Positions 35,306 to 47,804 are shown, counted from the first letter of the stretch. The stretch: 64,000 nt of DNA from Capitulum mitella (GCA_030062745.1 CP099842.1:27024307-27088306); one strand, 5' to 3'. Made by a program: numbers and translations. The notes: generated by a model from the letters alone, not told the origin.

Positions 35306-36523
35306 TTAACCCGTCCCCGACTGGGGGGGGCAGTTGGCTGCCCCCCCCGAGGTTTTTCTAGGATTGCGAGAGAACCAACAAACACAGAGTCACGAAACTT
35401 TGTGTACCTTTTACTCCATCAATTTTACATCTTGTGTCAAAATCTTGACCTCAGGTCAGGTCAAGTGTCTGACCTAGGTCAGGTCAAACAGACCTATGTC
35501 AAAAAAAGTTTAGCGCCCTCTAACTTTTTCGCAAAACAAGATATCTCAATAATACTTTCAGGGATTAGTGATCGTGACAGATGCAACAAATCTGCTATCT
35601 CAGATTTTTCGGAATTTTTCGGGTCATTGACCTTAGGTCAAGCCCATTTTTAAGACATATTGCCGTTTTTTTTGGAAATTGACGGAATATTCCTTAACAT
35701 TTTTAGTGTGGAGTGAACCAGACATCTAGCTACTGTCATTAGGCAAAGCATCAATGACTTCCAGCCATTGACCTGAGGTCAGGTCACGAAAAACTGTAGT
35801 GGGCCAAAATGTACCACTGTCAAAATCGATGATAAATTACTCAGAATGTGTAGAAAATGGCAGAACTAGCTTGCACAGACGTAATTAATACCAGGAACCT
35901 CAAAAAGTTTGAAAAAGTAGCGTATTTTGGAAATAAACAGGCTATCGCGAATAAAGCTCCGCCACCTTCGTAGATTGGTAACTAATCAATTTTTCCAAAA
36001 TTTAAGCATGAGAAACCATCACAAGAACCACTAAGATCAATAAAATTGACATAGACCGTCTTTTTTCGCGAAAATAAAGGAACGCCAAAATTGGTTCCCG
36101 TCAATTTGTCAACGGCAGCGGCTCACAGTGACAGCTAGCGGGAGAATTACCGTGTCTTTAACTCAACGTTTTGGCATATATATTTAACAAATCTGGGGAA
36201 ATTAGACGTGTATGGCATCTGCGGACCTTTACTTGTGCGCTGGTGCCTTTACCTATGAGTTATTAGTCACAGCCCTTGAGATTCAGGCCATTTCTCGGTC
36301 TCATGCAGTCGGCTATGAGAAAACATATATAGGGCGTAAATTGGCTTATAGATTATCTAAAACTAAAAATGAGACCAGTTCTGAGCTCTACCCGTCACAG
36401 GCTTTCCAACGATATGCTTATTTTTATCATGCAACCAACTGTTTGTGAGTTAGAGGGGGGCAGTCAATTGCCTCCCCCAGTCGCCCATGTTTGAGACGGA
36501 CCTGGCGGTCGTGCCCGGGTTAA
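35306..36523. mobile_element. TTAA-flanked piggyBac-like non-autonomous element, 1.2 kb
   Basis: The left end reads TTAA-CCCGTCCCCGACTG and the right end CGGTCGTGCCCGGG-TTAA, so CCCG/CGGG termini sit directly on TTAA at both sides, as in piggyBac insertions. Just inside both ends is a G-run/C-run hairpin (GGGGGGCAGTTGGCTGCCCCCC at left; GGGGGGCAGTCAATTGCCTC at right). No transposase. Left part carries repeated AGGTCAGGTCA. Confidence 0.6.
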
Positions 36524-39500
36524 GCTAACAGCAGTTTTTTCATCTGCTCAGCATGCATATCATTTCAGCTAACAATCTAACCTGAGATGTGACAGCCAAA
36601 CTTTCAGCCAAACTTTCTGCTGATGTTAAGTTGTCAAGACATTCCCAATTTGTTCAGTAATAAGTCCATCCTTGCTAAGATAATTCTTGGTAATTCTACA
36701 ATATGAGGTATAAATATCAGGATACAAGTCCTTTTGGGGATGACATTTCATATCAATCTCAAAATTTTTTTAACTCCATCGTGATCTCAATTTTGTAGAT
36801 GTCCTATTCCAAATGCACAAAATTTTTGATGCATTTTGCACAAACAAACCAGGCTGGGCCAGGTTTAAATGAATATTACCTCTGATACATGTTTCAAGAT
36901 GAGATAATTGAGTTATGGCTAAAAGACTTCAGAAATGGTTTATAATATGCCCTTACTTGCACCATTTTTAATTCTACACTCAGTTTCCAAATCATTTCCA
37001 ACAACCCTAGCAACCCTGTAGTCCTGTTTCATATATTCTTTGGATGAATGCTTCATCGCAACAGAGACATATCAGGCCATGTAAATGATATCAGATGACC
37101 TGGATTGTAATATCATTAATGGGTGATAACAGAAACATGGTCTACTACTGCCAATGCTGCTTACGTATTCCCCATGTGCGTGTGATGAAGGTTTTAGGGT
37201 GCACCAACTATGTAGTCAAGAGTGCCTGTACATATCCTTCCCCTGGAATCAGCAATGTTTCTCTGATATGTTTCTGTGTCAGGCACATAGGAACTGACCC
37301 TGAAACCTGCGGAAATTCCCTTCATCGGTAATTACCTACCTGTGGTTTGGTTAGTGATCCGATTGAGGCTTCAATCGATGAATTCACACCCCATCAGCAA
37401 CAAAACCCAGGTCGGCGGGAGAGCGTCTTCTTAACTATTGGCAGAGAAAGCCCTACGTAAAACATTTAAGTTGGTTCCTAAGAAGTTTCCGCGTTGATGG
37501 GTATAAATTGCGTTATTGTAGCACTTGCGCCAATCTGTTCCTTCGAGAATGGAAGGCGTCGTCCTTATATATATAGCGCATTGGGGTCGTCGGTTCGATG
37601 TCGGTCGATTGCTGCGCAGCACAGACAAATCCCGTCCTTCCCTAAATTTCCAGAACGATTGTTTATATTTCCTAATTTTTAAGAATATGTCAAAATAAAT
37701 GCACTTAAATTTATTTAATCAATTTAAGCTCCTATCATTAAGTTTTGTTTGTTAAAAAAATTGTTCAGGTACTGCTTAAATTCTGATATTCAACATTAAC
37801 ACTTAAAAATACCTTCTAGAGTATAAAACAACTACGGCGACTTTCAGGCAAACATTGCGCTATTTTACCGCAAGGCTCAACACTGCGTAGTGGGAGGGCC
37901 GAGGACCGGGTGAAGTGGGTGGGCAACGCTCAGCTCCCGCAGCAGAAGGGGGTGCGGCCGTTAGAGCCAGTGGCTGCTCTGGTGAGACTTAAGAGTTGAT
38001 TGTGTTCAATGAGTGTATTTGGAAGAACCAGCAAACCCAGTCATGGAAAGACGCATATATATTTACAGCTGCTAGAACTGCCCTTCAATGTAAATTTATT
38101 TGTTTATTTATTCCCATGTTCTCAGAGGCACTGGCCCGTCACGATCTCATTGCACTTAATAGTGAACACTACAGGTAACTGTACTGACAAATGTTGATGT
38201 TTCCATCCATGTTACTGGAATGGGCAGTTACCTCTAACATGTTTGGTTTTGGTAGCAATTCTGCTGTGTATTGAATTGTTCTCATTAAAAAGGGTGGTGA
38301 CCTGGTCCCTATCTGATGTAAAAGCAGACAAATTGCTGCTTTAGGATGGTGTTCCATGGCTTCTTGAATTTTTTCCAGTGATGCATTTTGCATCAAATGT
38401 AATGGTGATTTTGATGTGTATGGTATGCCATTGTGTTTCACATATCTTGTTTTAAGCTCCCAGTTTCCATCAGACATTGACTGGCACTTTTGATAACACT
38501 ATGTTTTCTAGGAGGTAACTCTACTTGATAGTATAAAGGCAAATGCAAATCCATCAGACAATGTGTATCCATATTGAGTGTGTGCAGGCATAACAGCATC
38601 ATATGCCATGTGCATGGTTGTCTCCATTTAGCCTTTGCCTGAAGAAAATTTTAAAGCTGGCATTTTCCCATTGCTAGGTAAAAAATGCTATAAGGGAAAT
38701 GGTGTGGAAGTCTACCCATCAAGATGTTTGGAGTGTTCATTCAGTAGAAAAGCTGGAGTGTTCATTCAGTAGAAAAGCATTTTTATTCTCTTTGTAATCT
38801 CAGTTTCAGGTGATGTGTAGAACTCTGTAATTCACACATACTGGTTTTATGTCACAAGCTGTTTCACAAAATTTTAAGTAAATGGTGCATGAACTTGATG
38901 TGGGGAGCATTTTTATCTGCCCATTTTTATCCAAGTACCACAATTTTGTACTTGTGAAACTAAATTGTCATTGCATTTCTTAGTGCATCATTAGTCTTCA
39001 TAGAACTTAATGATGTCTTTAATATTCTCTGAGTAATGTTTCACCCTTGGAACAATCTTAAGTGCATGGACATATGAAATTCACAGAATATTTCATATAC
39101 ATCATGGGCATTTTCTCCCCTGTTTACAGCTGACATGAGGATAGTGTGATAAAAGAAAGCAGTCATCTCCTGACATAGAGTCAGCTATCATCAATGGTTT
39201 CATCATGACAGTGCTTGGTACTGTCCACCTTCCACCTGTTGGGAAACATCTCCCAGACCTGAAGGTATGTGCCAGTTTTCTTCTTATTGTTTCCAAAGTG
39301 CATCAGTCATTGCATATGTTATGGAATTCCAGATAACTTGAGACATTGCTAGGCTACTGGTACAATGCAACACAAAAGAGTAGCAAAATTACAGGAGAAC
39401 AAATCCATTCCTACTCACATAAGCACAATATCTGTCAGCATTTGCAAAGTTCCCAAAACATATATTCATGAGCCTGGAGGGACTTACCTTAGTTTTATGT

Positions 39501-39900
39501 CATGTTGCATAGTTCCTGCTTTCTACAGTTTAATTTATTAGCCATTCATACCATTAGGATAAGAAGTACTCAGTATTATTTGTATTGTGCAATACTTTGT
39601 TGTGCATAATCTCCTGTTTATGATGCAACTTAAGAATGCCAATTCTTCCAGCACTAATTTGTAAGGTACTGTATGCCTGGGAAGAGGCCCACAAAGCATG
39701 CGTGATGTGCATTTGCAGTGTGTTGTTTGTTCAGCATTGTAGTATTTTGCATTATGGATGTCTTCTGGTGGGGTTTGACCTTGTCAGCATGCTGGCTCTG
39801 TCTGTTTGGCACTCTGGCAAACCATTGGTGAGATGTCAGCCCTTGCAACATTGTGCAACATTCCACAACATTATGCAGCAAGAGTCAGATACATCTCAGA
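36524..39900. other. AT-rich gene-free block
   Basis: No gene recognised. Minus-strand fragments at 38477-38169 and 39296-39060 look like decayed coding sequence but match no family I can name. A short GC-rich island lies at 37.88-37.99 kb. GC content jumps at about 39.9 kb. Confidence 0.4.
38729..38778 (+). repeat. Perfect 25-bp tandem duplication
   Basis: The unit starting TGGAGTGTTCATTCAGTAGA is present twice without mismatch. Confidence 0.95.
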
Positions 39901-41113
39901 CCCTGCTGGATGCGCGTGGGTCCCCCTCCCCGGCAGTGCCGCACCTGCCTGACGCAGCTGTGGCCGCTCCCGCTTCCGTCTTAGAGGAGCCGTCGCCTGC
40001 TGTGCCTTGGGGACGTCTCATACTGTCGGTCTGTGGATAGTCGGTTTGTGCCGTCAGCATCAGAACTTGTAGGTGGAGTCGTGCAAAGGTGTGTCGATCG
40101 GCTCATGCTCAGAGAAAGGATTTTTCCAACGATGCGTGAGTAAGCAAATCCGGGCGGTCGAATGGATTGGCTAATGGGTTCCTCTGTCCTCCACAGACGC
40201 CCGGTCACTTGGGTTCTCGAAAACATTACGGGTAAATAGCCCTCGAACGTTGTGGACGTGAATTTTGAGCGGCTGGGTCCCTCCCCTTGCTGAGTGAAAA
40301 TCTGTTTGTCTCCGAGGCCATGGACACTGCTAACCCCTGCCAAGCGCCGATCCGTTCCCGCTGGGTCTTCACCCTCCCCCACCCCATGTCAATTGTTTCA
40401 GCGTTAGATGCGTCCCTGTCCGTCGTTTGTCCTCTAATAAACTCCTGATGAGCCCGTTTCCCGTCCAGCGGTGAAGGGTTATCAGCCGCAACAGATTCCT
40501 CCAAAGCAGAGTAAATGCTCGACTCCAAAATCATGAGTAATGAAGACTTAATTCCAACCTGACGGACTCTGGATCGGCAGAGGACGTTGTCTGCACCACA
40601 GTCTTGTCCCTGTCCCTGGAATAACTCGGAGACCTTTCTGGGGTGGTCCCTGACTGGTGAAGCCATGCGGCATGGTGTCTCAGTCTGTGCCGATAAAAGT
40701 GCGGTGGTCAGGACTCGCTTCCAATCTAAGCACACTTATTGGCCCCGGCCGCAACTGAGTGGCTTTATCGAGCTATCGCTCCTTGACCGGTGCCGGGCCG
40801 TTTTGTGCCTTGGTTTAGACCTCGATCTCTCCGTGGCGCCTTTCCTTCGTTCCTTACCTCGCGAACAGGGGCCACCAGTCCTGGCCGGGTCCTGGGCTCC
40901 CACTGGGTGTCGCGATATCCCCATCCCCACTGCTGTGGTTCCAGCCCACCCGTTCTTAGGTGACTGTCCATCCCCAGGTGACATCCTCGCCACACCGGCG
41001 CCCCGGTTCACTCGCTCCGCAAGTGATTATCCCCTTCCTCGTAGGCGGAACCCCGCCGCCAAGCCGGAATCAAGCGTACCCGTGACGGCGTCTGCCAACC
41101 CCAGGCTGCTGTC

Positions 41114-41124
41114 AAGATGGCGGC
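41114..41124 (+). promoter_or_regulatory. YY1-type AAGATGGCGGC motif
   Basis: Exact match to the promoter-proximal YY1 motif, next to CGCGGGCGCG. A candidate transcription start region; sequence match only. Confidence 0.2.
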
Positions 41125-41554
41125 CGCGGGCGCGTCACCCCACACATGGATGGGTCCTGAGAATGCTTTTCACTTTTCTGAAAAAGTAATGGTCAGTACC
41201 TGAGTGCATTCTGGTGCCTAAGCCTGCATTCAGGAAATCTGTGTTGTGGCAGATTATTTTGACCAAAGAGTATTGCTGTGTTGGCTGCAAAGGCTCAGAA
41301 ATGAACGTTGTGTTTGCATGAGAGTTTTTGATTGAACTTTCCAGAATCCAAACTCTGTCGTCTTGAGCATCCTTCCAGAAACAGATGGTCGGCAAAATAG
41401 TTTTTTTTTAGAGTAAATCACAAGAGGCTTGTAGATGTAGGGACATGCCAGGCAACATCACATTTGTAAGTCCTTTGAGGTGTGGGATTGCCTCATGTCC
41501 GTGATTGATACTGAACTTTAGGCCAGCAGATTTTACTGCGCCGAACTCTGCCAG

Positions 41555-41596
41555 TGCCTGGTAACCAGCTGCCAGGCCGCAGCTGGTTACCAGGCA
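41555..41596. repeat. Perfect 18-bp-stem hairpin with 6-nt loop
   Basis: TGCCTGGTAACCAGCTGC at 41555-41572 is followed by CAGGCC and the exact reverse complement at 41579-41596. Confidence 0.95.
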
Positions 41597-42540
41597 AGTC
41601 GTTAACGTGCAGCTGGAATGCGTTTGTGCCGAATGCGTTTCAAATTCCCGCCGGAGGGCAGCTGATTTATTTTCCCCGGCATTTCCGAAGGGGGTTTCAG
41701 ACGCGGCACCTTTTCCCTGTCCGTTCCCTGTCAGTAGGCAGCACAGCATCCCCCAGTGTTCAGCGCCCGTCCGAGCGGCGTCGCTGCGGGGGGACGGCAC
41801 GTGTCGGCGGTCGTGATCGTGGCTGGCCGCTCTCGGCTGACCTCGACGCTACACCGGGCCTGCCGGTTCCCGGTAGCCGGTCCGCGATGCATTATGCATC
41901 GGCGGGCGGCTGGGCGGGGGCCGCGTCCCGCGCCGGACGAGCCACGCAGCCTCCGGTGCCGCCGTCTCGCCTGCAGCCCGTCGCCGCGCCTCCGGGCCTG
42001 TCGCTGCTGTCGCCGCCGCTCGGAGGCGGGAGGAGGACGGGTGCAGGCGGAGGGCCGGGGCTCACCTTCACGTGATGTGCGATGTTCCCGGGCCCTTGGA
42101 AAATACGTCGCACCTGTGCTTTCAAGGTGAAGCTTGGTTTCCTAAACATAGTTACAGCGGCATGTGTTTTGAGGGCCTTGAAATGGCCTGGCGTTGATCA
42201 AGGATAGTTTCCCTGTCGTGGTGTGGAACAGACGGTGATGTAAGCGGTTCAGGCAGAAGGGCGACCGACTTGTGGTCTCGAGGCCTTCGGCTGGATAAAC
42301 ATGGGCGACAGAGGCCGCCGACCGCGCTCCAAGGACCGGTATGGGGTGGTGCGCTGACCACGGATATCTGAGAGGGAAAAACGGTTGTGGGTCGAGCGCA
42401 CTGCGGGTCGATTCCGTTTTTGTCGGTAGTGTTGTCTGCACGCCTGCTGTCCGCGCTTCTCTGGTCTCCGCAGCGCGAGCCGGAAGACGCCGACCTCACG
42501 TCGAGGGAGCCCGTGGCGGGGGCGTGATGGGCGATTGCAC

Positions 42541-42715
42541 ACGTCTTGCGTCACTGGCGCCACTCGCGCGACGCCTTGCGTCTCTCGCGTCACTCGCGTG
42601 ACGTCTCGTCACTCGCATCACCGGCGTCACCCGCATCACTCGCGTCACTCGCCTCGCTCACATCACGCGCGTCACGGGTGATGTCGCTGGCGTCACTGGC
42701 GTCACCCTCGTGGCG
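42541..42715. repeat. 9-bp (CGTCACTCG)n-type minisatellite
   Basis: About 18 diverged units with 9-bp phase (CGTCACTGG, CGTCACTCG, CATCACCGG and similar). The phase keeps frames open, producing spurious DAS-repeat peptides. Confidence 0.8.
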
Positions 42716-43082
42716 CAGCGCCGGCCTGTCCTCGCGCCTGTAAATAACCGACGACCCGTCCACCGTCATTAGCGAACACTGCACTGCGGGGTCTCTCGTA
42801 ATCATTGCTTATCACTCGCGCCCACGGCAGCATTTGCATGCGTTCGAATGGGGCCGGTCTCGGGAAGGCGACATGGGCAGGGCGACGCCGGTGACGTGAG
42901 ACCGCGAACGTTTGGCGACGTTGCGCCGCCCGAAACCGGGTGCGATGTGTCCACGGCGCCACGTGAGCGGTGGCGCAGTTCATCAAGAAAGAGTGGTGCC
43001 GACGCGTGTTGTCAGAGTGATGCTGCGCCCTTGCGTCAGGTTCAGATATTGTTCTGTTGGGTGAGATTTGTGCTGAGAGTCG

Positions 43083-43141
43083 TGGTTGGCTGGTCAGCGT
43101 GTCGACTGTTCGCGGAAGGTCCCCGGTTCGAGACCGGCCGA
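43083..43141 (+). repeat. tRNA-like A-box/B-box sequence (possible SINE head)
   Basis: TTGGCTGGTCAGCG (A-box-like) lies about 35 bp before GGTTCGAGACC (a perfect B-box). The acceptor stem is not convincing, so this is not called a functional tRNA. Confidence 0.3.
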
Positions 43142-44308
43142 GCTGCAGACGTTTTTGCGACGGCCGGCGCGATAGGGCGCGACGCGAACGATCGTGGCAC
43201 CGAGAGCACCGATAAGCAGTTCACTCGCGCAAACGACAGCCGGCGTTGAAGCTAGCTCGTCTGTTTGCCCTCCTGCTTCGCCCTGCCGATGTTCGTGAGG
43301 CCGTGCTCTCGCGCTTCGCCCGGTCGTCGTCCGTCAGGCCGTGACGGGCTGATCCTTGGTAACGTGGCGTGCCGGGGTTGCTCTCAGTGACGCCGGCTGT
43401 CCGGCGGTTGCCATGAATCCGTCAATGTCAGGCGACCGGGCGGTGTCCGCGGGCCCAGGCCGGGCCGCCGGACAGGTGTCCGCCGCCGTGACGTCACCGC
43501 GGTCCGCCCGAGTCGGGGTGACCGCCGCCGCCTAAAGCCGACAGGTCACGGCACGCCTGACGTGACCGCGCGCCAAGCCGGGCCGGCCCGGCCCAGCCGG
43601 ACGGCGTAAAAATGACCGGCTTAGGGGCGGCCGGCCGGCGGAGAGCAGGGCGCCGCGGCCGGCCGGTGTGGGCTGGGCGTCCCCGCTCGGACGGCGCCGG
43701 CAGCAGAGCCGGGGGCGTCCCGCTGTGGAGCCGGCCTCCGGCGCCGCCGCCGCCGCCGCCGCCGGACGGGGTCTGATGAATGGCGCGTATGGGCCGGACG
43801 GATGGCGCGTGAGTCCAGGCTCAGTGGGCCGGGTGACGGAAGGTGCAGACTGGAGCAGGATAGATCCTGCCTGTCTCCAGCCGGAACAGGACAGGTCCTG
43901 CCTGACCTCTGCCGGAGCAGAACAGATATGATGAGGTCGCAGTGACATTTTTCATTACGTGGGCTCAACGTAGATACCTTCGTCAGTAGCACCAGTGATT
44001 GGTAGACATGAAAAGGGCACCAGCTATAAAAATAAACGCACAAATGATGATACGTGCATATACATATGAGGTTCTTCAAATTGACGTGGCCTTGCTGTTT
44101 ATAAGAGCTTCATCCTGATATGCGCGTATCATCATTCGTGCGCTTTGTTTTACAACTGATGCCTTTTTTTGTAAGTCACTGATCCCAAAGACGAGGGCAT
44201 TTCAAGTCGTGCCAATATGTTTTGGCCTTTGGGCCATACCCATACTCACGTGTACTTCCAAACAACTTGATCAGGACAGATCCTGCCCACTCCAACCAAG
44301 TTGGAAAA

Positions 44309-44589
44309 GTTGTTGTTTTTTTTGGTGCTGAAGAGCATCAGAAAATGTGTGCTCCAAAAGCATTTTATGCCGAAAAAGTTCGATCTTGTGCCTCCATCAA
44401 AAACCTACATTATGACCATGTTGACAAATTTCTAGTTCTGCGAAGAAAGGACTGTCTCCATTCAGAACGAAGCTGATGTGGTGTTATAACTGACTTGCAC
44501 CAGGGAGGCCAATTTAAACCGATATTACTGTTTGCAAAAGTTTTGTATTCCAGAACAGAAATTATGCTCCGGCACCAAGAACAAAAACC
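44309..44589 (-). mobile_element. 280-bp inverted-repeat element, family R3, copy 3
   Basis: Inverted relative to copies 1 and 2. Its minus strand starts GTTTTTGTTCTTGGTGCCGG and its plus strand starts GTTGTTTTTTTTGGTGCTG, so the two ends form recognisable terminal inverted repeats. Confidence 0.6.
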
Positions 44590-44622
44590 AAATTTCCAAC
44601 CCTGGCTCCAAGCGAGCAAGAC

Positions 44623-44825
44623 GGATCTTGCCCGTCTCTGGTCGGAGCAGGACAGATCCTGCCCGTCTCTGGCCGGAGCAGGACAGTCCTGCCCGTCTCT
44701 GGCCGGAGCAGGACAGATCCTGCCCGTCTCTGTCCGGAGCAGGACAGTCCTGCCCGTCTCTGGCCGGAGCAGAACAGTCCTGCCCGTCTCTGGCCGGAGC
44801 AGAACTGTCCTGCCCGGCCCGGTCC
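44623..44825 (+). repeat. 30-31-bp minisatellite, about 6-7 copies
   Basis: Unit GTCTCTGGCCGGAGCAGGAC followed by AGTCCTGCCC (sometimes with an extra A/T pair). Each unit contains the near-palindrome CAGGACAGATCCTG. Diverged single units occur at about 43.85-43.93 kb and 44.27 kb. Confidence 0.9.
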
Positions 44826-46019
44826 GCCGGTCAGACCGGTGAAGGGCGGAGTGGAGGGCACCTCTGGCCGGAGAGGAGATTTATTGGCCGGATTACTGCC
44901 TGTTGAGTGATCCTCCCTGCGAGCACCGCTAACACGGGGAACTTGGAGACGGATTTTAAGGTTTTGATTGATGCTGATCGCTGTGCATTTACTCTTTAAC
45001 GTCTCAAACCCAGCAGTGTTTATTAAATTCAGCAAGTATTCATAACCATGAACCTGGTTTTTATATAAAATTCCAGCCTGAATATTTTACATCAATTTGC
45101 GTGACAATCCTACTGAGCGAAATTTGTAATTCCGGTATATGTTTATCTCTTGGGTGAGGACCGCACAGGAATCACTTCCATGTAGAACTGGAACAGGCTT
45201 ATGAAAGACTCGGAGAAATGTGGATCCCGTTGCCTCGAAAAATGTTACGAGGCTGATGAGGCTCTATACTGGAAAGTGGTGAGTTTTGTATTGTGACCGT
45301 GAGGTCAATATGGTACTGTCCATTTGTTTGCTCGTGACCAAAACACTGGCTTTGGGACTTTAGAAAGGATTTCACTTTGCGAAGGAGACTTCTCCCTCAG
45401 AATGTCCAGCCGTGTCACCCTTGCTTCGGCGTACTTAACGGTCTCTTATCTCTGGCACCTCCGAGATTCTGCCACACGCAGTACAATCTGAGGCCACGCG
45501 ATGAGCTGCTAAACCTGCATTTTGTTGAAAATGCCTCTCGGAACTCGGGAGGAGGGGGCGGGGGGCGGGGGGTGAAGAAAAGTTAGCCAAACTTTCGCCA
45601 CATCTTGGATTGTTTCAATGCTTTCTTTACGCAGGGTAATAGTGTATGCAAGTGGTCGTTGGTCTCTTCTGGGAGTTTCAAGAAATATGAAGGCGTATTT
45701 TCTCAACATCCTTTTTAGTGGACACGCGGTGGTGCGCTTTGAAATAAAAAATCAAAGGCGTTAAACACTTGGGAAATGAAACGAATTTTGTTCTGAGCCG
45801 AGTGAGCAGTTAATGCAGTTTCTGAATGTTTCATAATTGAAAATCGCGCCTTTTGTAGCAGTATATTCACCACGAAATAAATTGATGTAAAACTGTAAGA
45901 ACCCATGTGATGCTCAACAGTACATTTCCCTCGTCGTGGTTCAAAACTGACCATCATTCTCGCTTTGCGATGGTCTGTTGGGCGACGCGACGGAACTGGT
46001 GTGACTGCAGTGCGGGAGT

Positions 46020-46320
46020 GGAGGCGGCCAGCGGACTGAATTATTTTCGACATCAGTAGAAAGGTCGGACTGGGCGGGATTATCGATGTTGCCGAACACA
46101 GGGAGGTCGAGGACATGCTCCTTCAATCTGACCTTTAGCCTGCCACTTTCACTGCGGCTCGCCCCACGTGCTACATACGGATGATTTGATATGCGACGTC
46201 TTTTTGGCTGTCCTTCGGAGCAGAATATTACGTCTTTGCTGGCTGCTGCTTCGGACGGCTGGACACATTTGTACGATGCAGTCAGTCGCGATCTTGTGGG
46301 GATCTGAAGACATTCTGTTG
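46020..46320 (-). repeat. Diverged inverted repeat, left copy
   Basis: Read on the minus strand it aligns over about 280 bp with 46735-47020: shared CTCCGAAGGACAGCCA, GTGAAAGTGGC, AGGTCAGATTGAA and AATAATTCAG.CCGCTGGCC. It lies in a 133-codon ATG-initiated minus-strand ORF (46342-45941). Confidence 0.6.
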
Positions 46321-46734
46321 CTATCTCTTCGACCGCTTTCATCAGGACCGACGATTCTGTTACCGACTAGTCGTTATATCTCTGATATCCTTAATTTGCC
46401 TTTTCGTCATTGCGTAGGAAGGGCTGCCACGATCTGACGTTTTATGGTCTGATTTGGGTAGCGTATTGTTTTGAGGGTTATAATTTATCTTTGTCGTGGG
46501 TGGTTTAGGGGAAAGCACCCCGGGAGACATAATTATAGGTGACGTGTGGGAGGGAAAAGTTGCCAGGATCGTAACGTTTTAAGAACGATTAAAACGTTTC
46601 ACGAGCGCTTAAAAAACGTTTAAACAACAATCAGTTATGTGAATCGACTCATCAGAAAGGAAAGGAACCTTCAACTGTTAAAAAAACACCAAATCAGGAC
46701 GCGACTTGCATGCCTCCCTTCCGTGTGCAGGCCA

Positions 46735-47020
46735 GTGAATGCAGCGCCAGGTGCCTAAAACCCCACGCGATTTGAACTGCAAATGCGGCCGGCCTCCAGA
46801 ACCAGCCAGCACGGCGAAGGATTCTCGTCCGAAGGACAGCCAGAAAGGCGTAGCGTTCGAGACTGCCTGCACTGCGTGCGGCGACAGCTACGTGAGTGAA
46901 AGTGGCTGGCAAGAAGGTCAGATTGAACGAGAATTCGTCGACGTGTGATTCTCCGGCATTGACGAATGCCGCTGGAGTCGGACGCTTCTACGGAAGTGTG
47001 AAATAATTCAGCCCGCTGGC
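46735..47020 (+). repeat. Diverged inverted repeat, right copy
   Basis: Partner of the 46.0-46.3-kb copy. Shared blocks are spaced alike and fall in the same reading frame in both copies (Lys-Cys near the start, SESG near the end), suggesting descent from a coding element. Family not recognised. Confidence 0.6.
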
Positions 47021-47804
47021 CTTCACCACTCTCGCTCTGGTGTTTGCCGACTCATCCGTTGACACTGTGAGGAAAACGGAGTGCGGAGTCCGATGCGGCT
47101 GCTGGAGTCGACCTGTCGGACCACCGTGACTCGGCTCCGCCTGCTCCGAGCCCGCCCCGACTCCGCCGAGAGTCGGCGGCCACGCGGCGCCTGCGCGGGC
47201 TGCCGGCCTCCGGCGTCCTCCGCCAGCCGCCCTGCAGTCGTCGAGAGGCCGCGCGCCGACCGCCAGCGCCGCAGCCGCCCGCCGCCGCTCCTGCTCAGAC
47301 CTGCTGCACGGCGCGAGACAGCCGACGGCGTCGTCCAGCGTCGGCAGCGACGCGGCGGCGGCCCGAGCGGCGCACGAAGCTCGGCGGCGGCGCCCGGTAC
47401 GTGCCGTGCGGGCCGGCCGCCCCAGCGGACGCCGGCGGCCGTGCGGCCATGTAGGGCGCTGGCCGCCGCCTGTCGGGCCGGCTGGCGGCCGTTCGTGCCG
47501 GGGCCCGGCTAATGAGCGCCGGCCGCCGGTGACGCCGCGCGGCTGTGGCGCCCGTCGCGGCGCGCCGAGTCGGCCGCCACAGCGGGCGCGCCGCGCGACC
47601 GGCGAGGTGATGTCCGCGCGGCTGCGGTGTCGGCGGCCGGGTTTCGCGAGCGTGCGGTGACCTCTGGACGTCCCTGGCGTGTAAGTACCCCGGGCGCCGG
47701 CGCTGGTCCCGCCGCGCCGGGGCAGGACCCCGGCCGCAGAGTCGAGCCGGCCCGGCCGGACGGGGACGGGCGCCGCGCTGGCGGGCGAGCGGCCTCCGCT
47801 CCCG

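Noticed and set aside
40587-41189. 200-codon plus-strand ORF
   Set aside because: Starts at TTG; composition follows local GC; no domain recognised.
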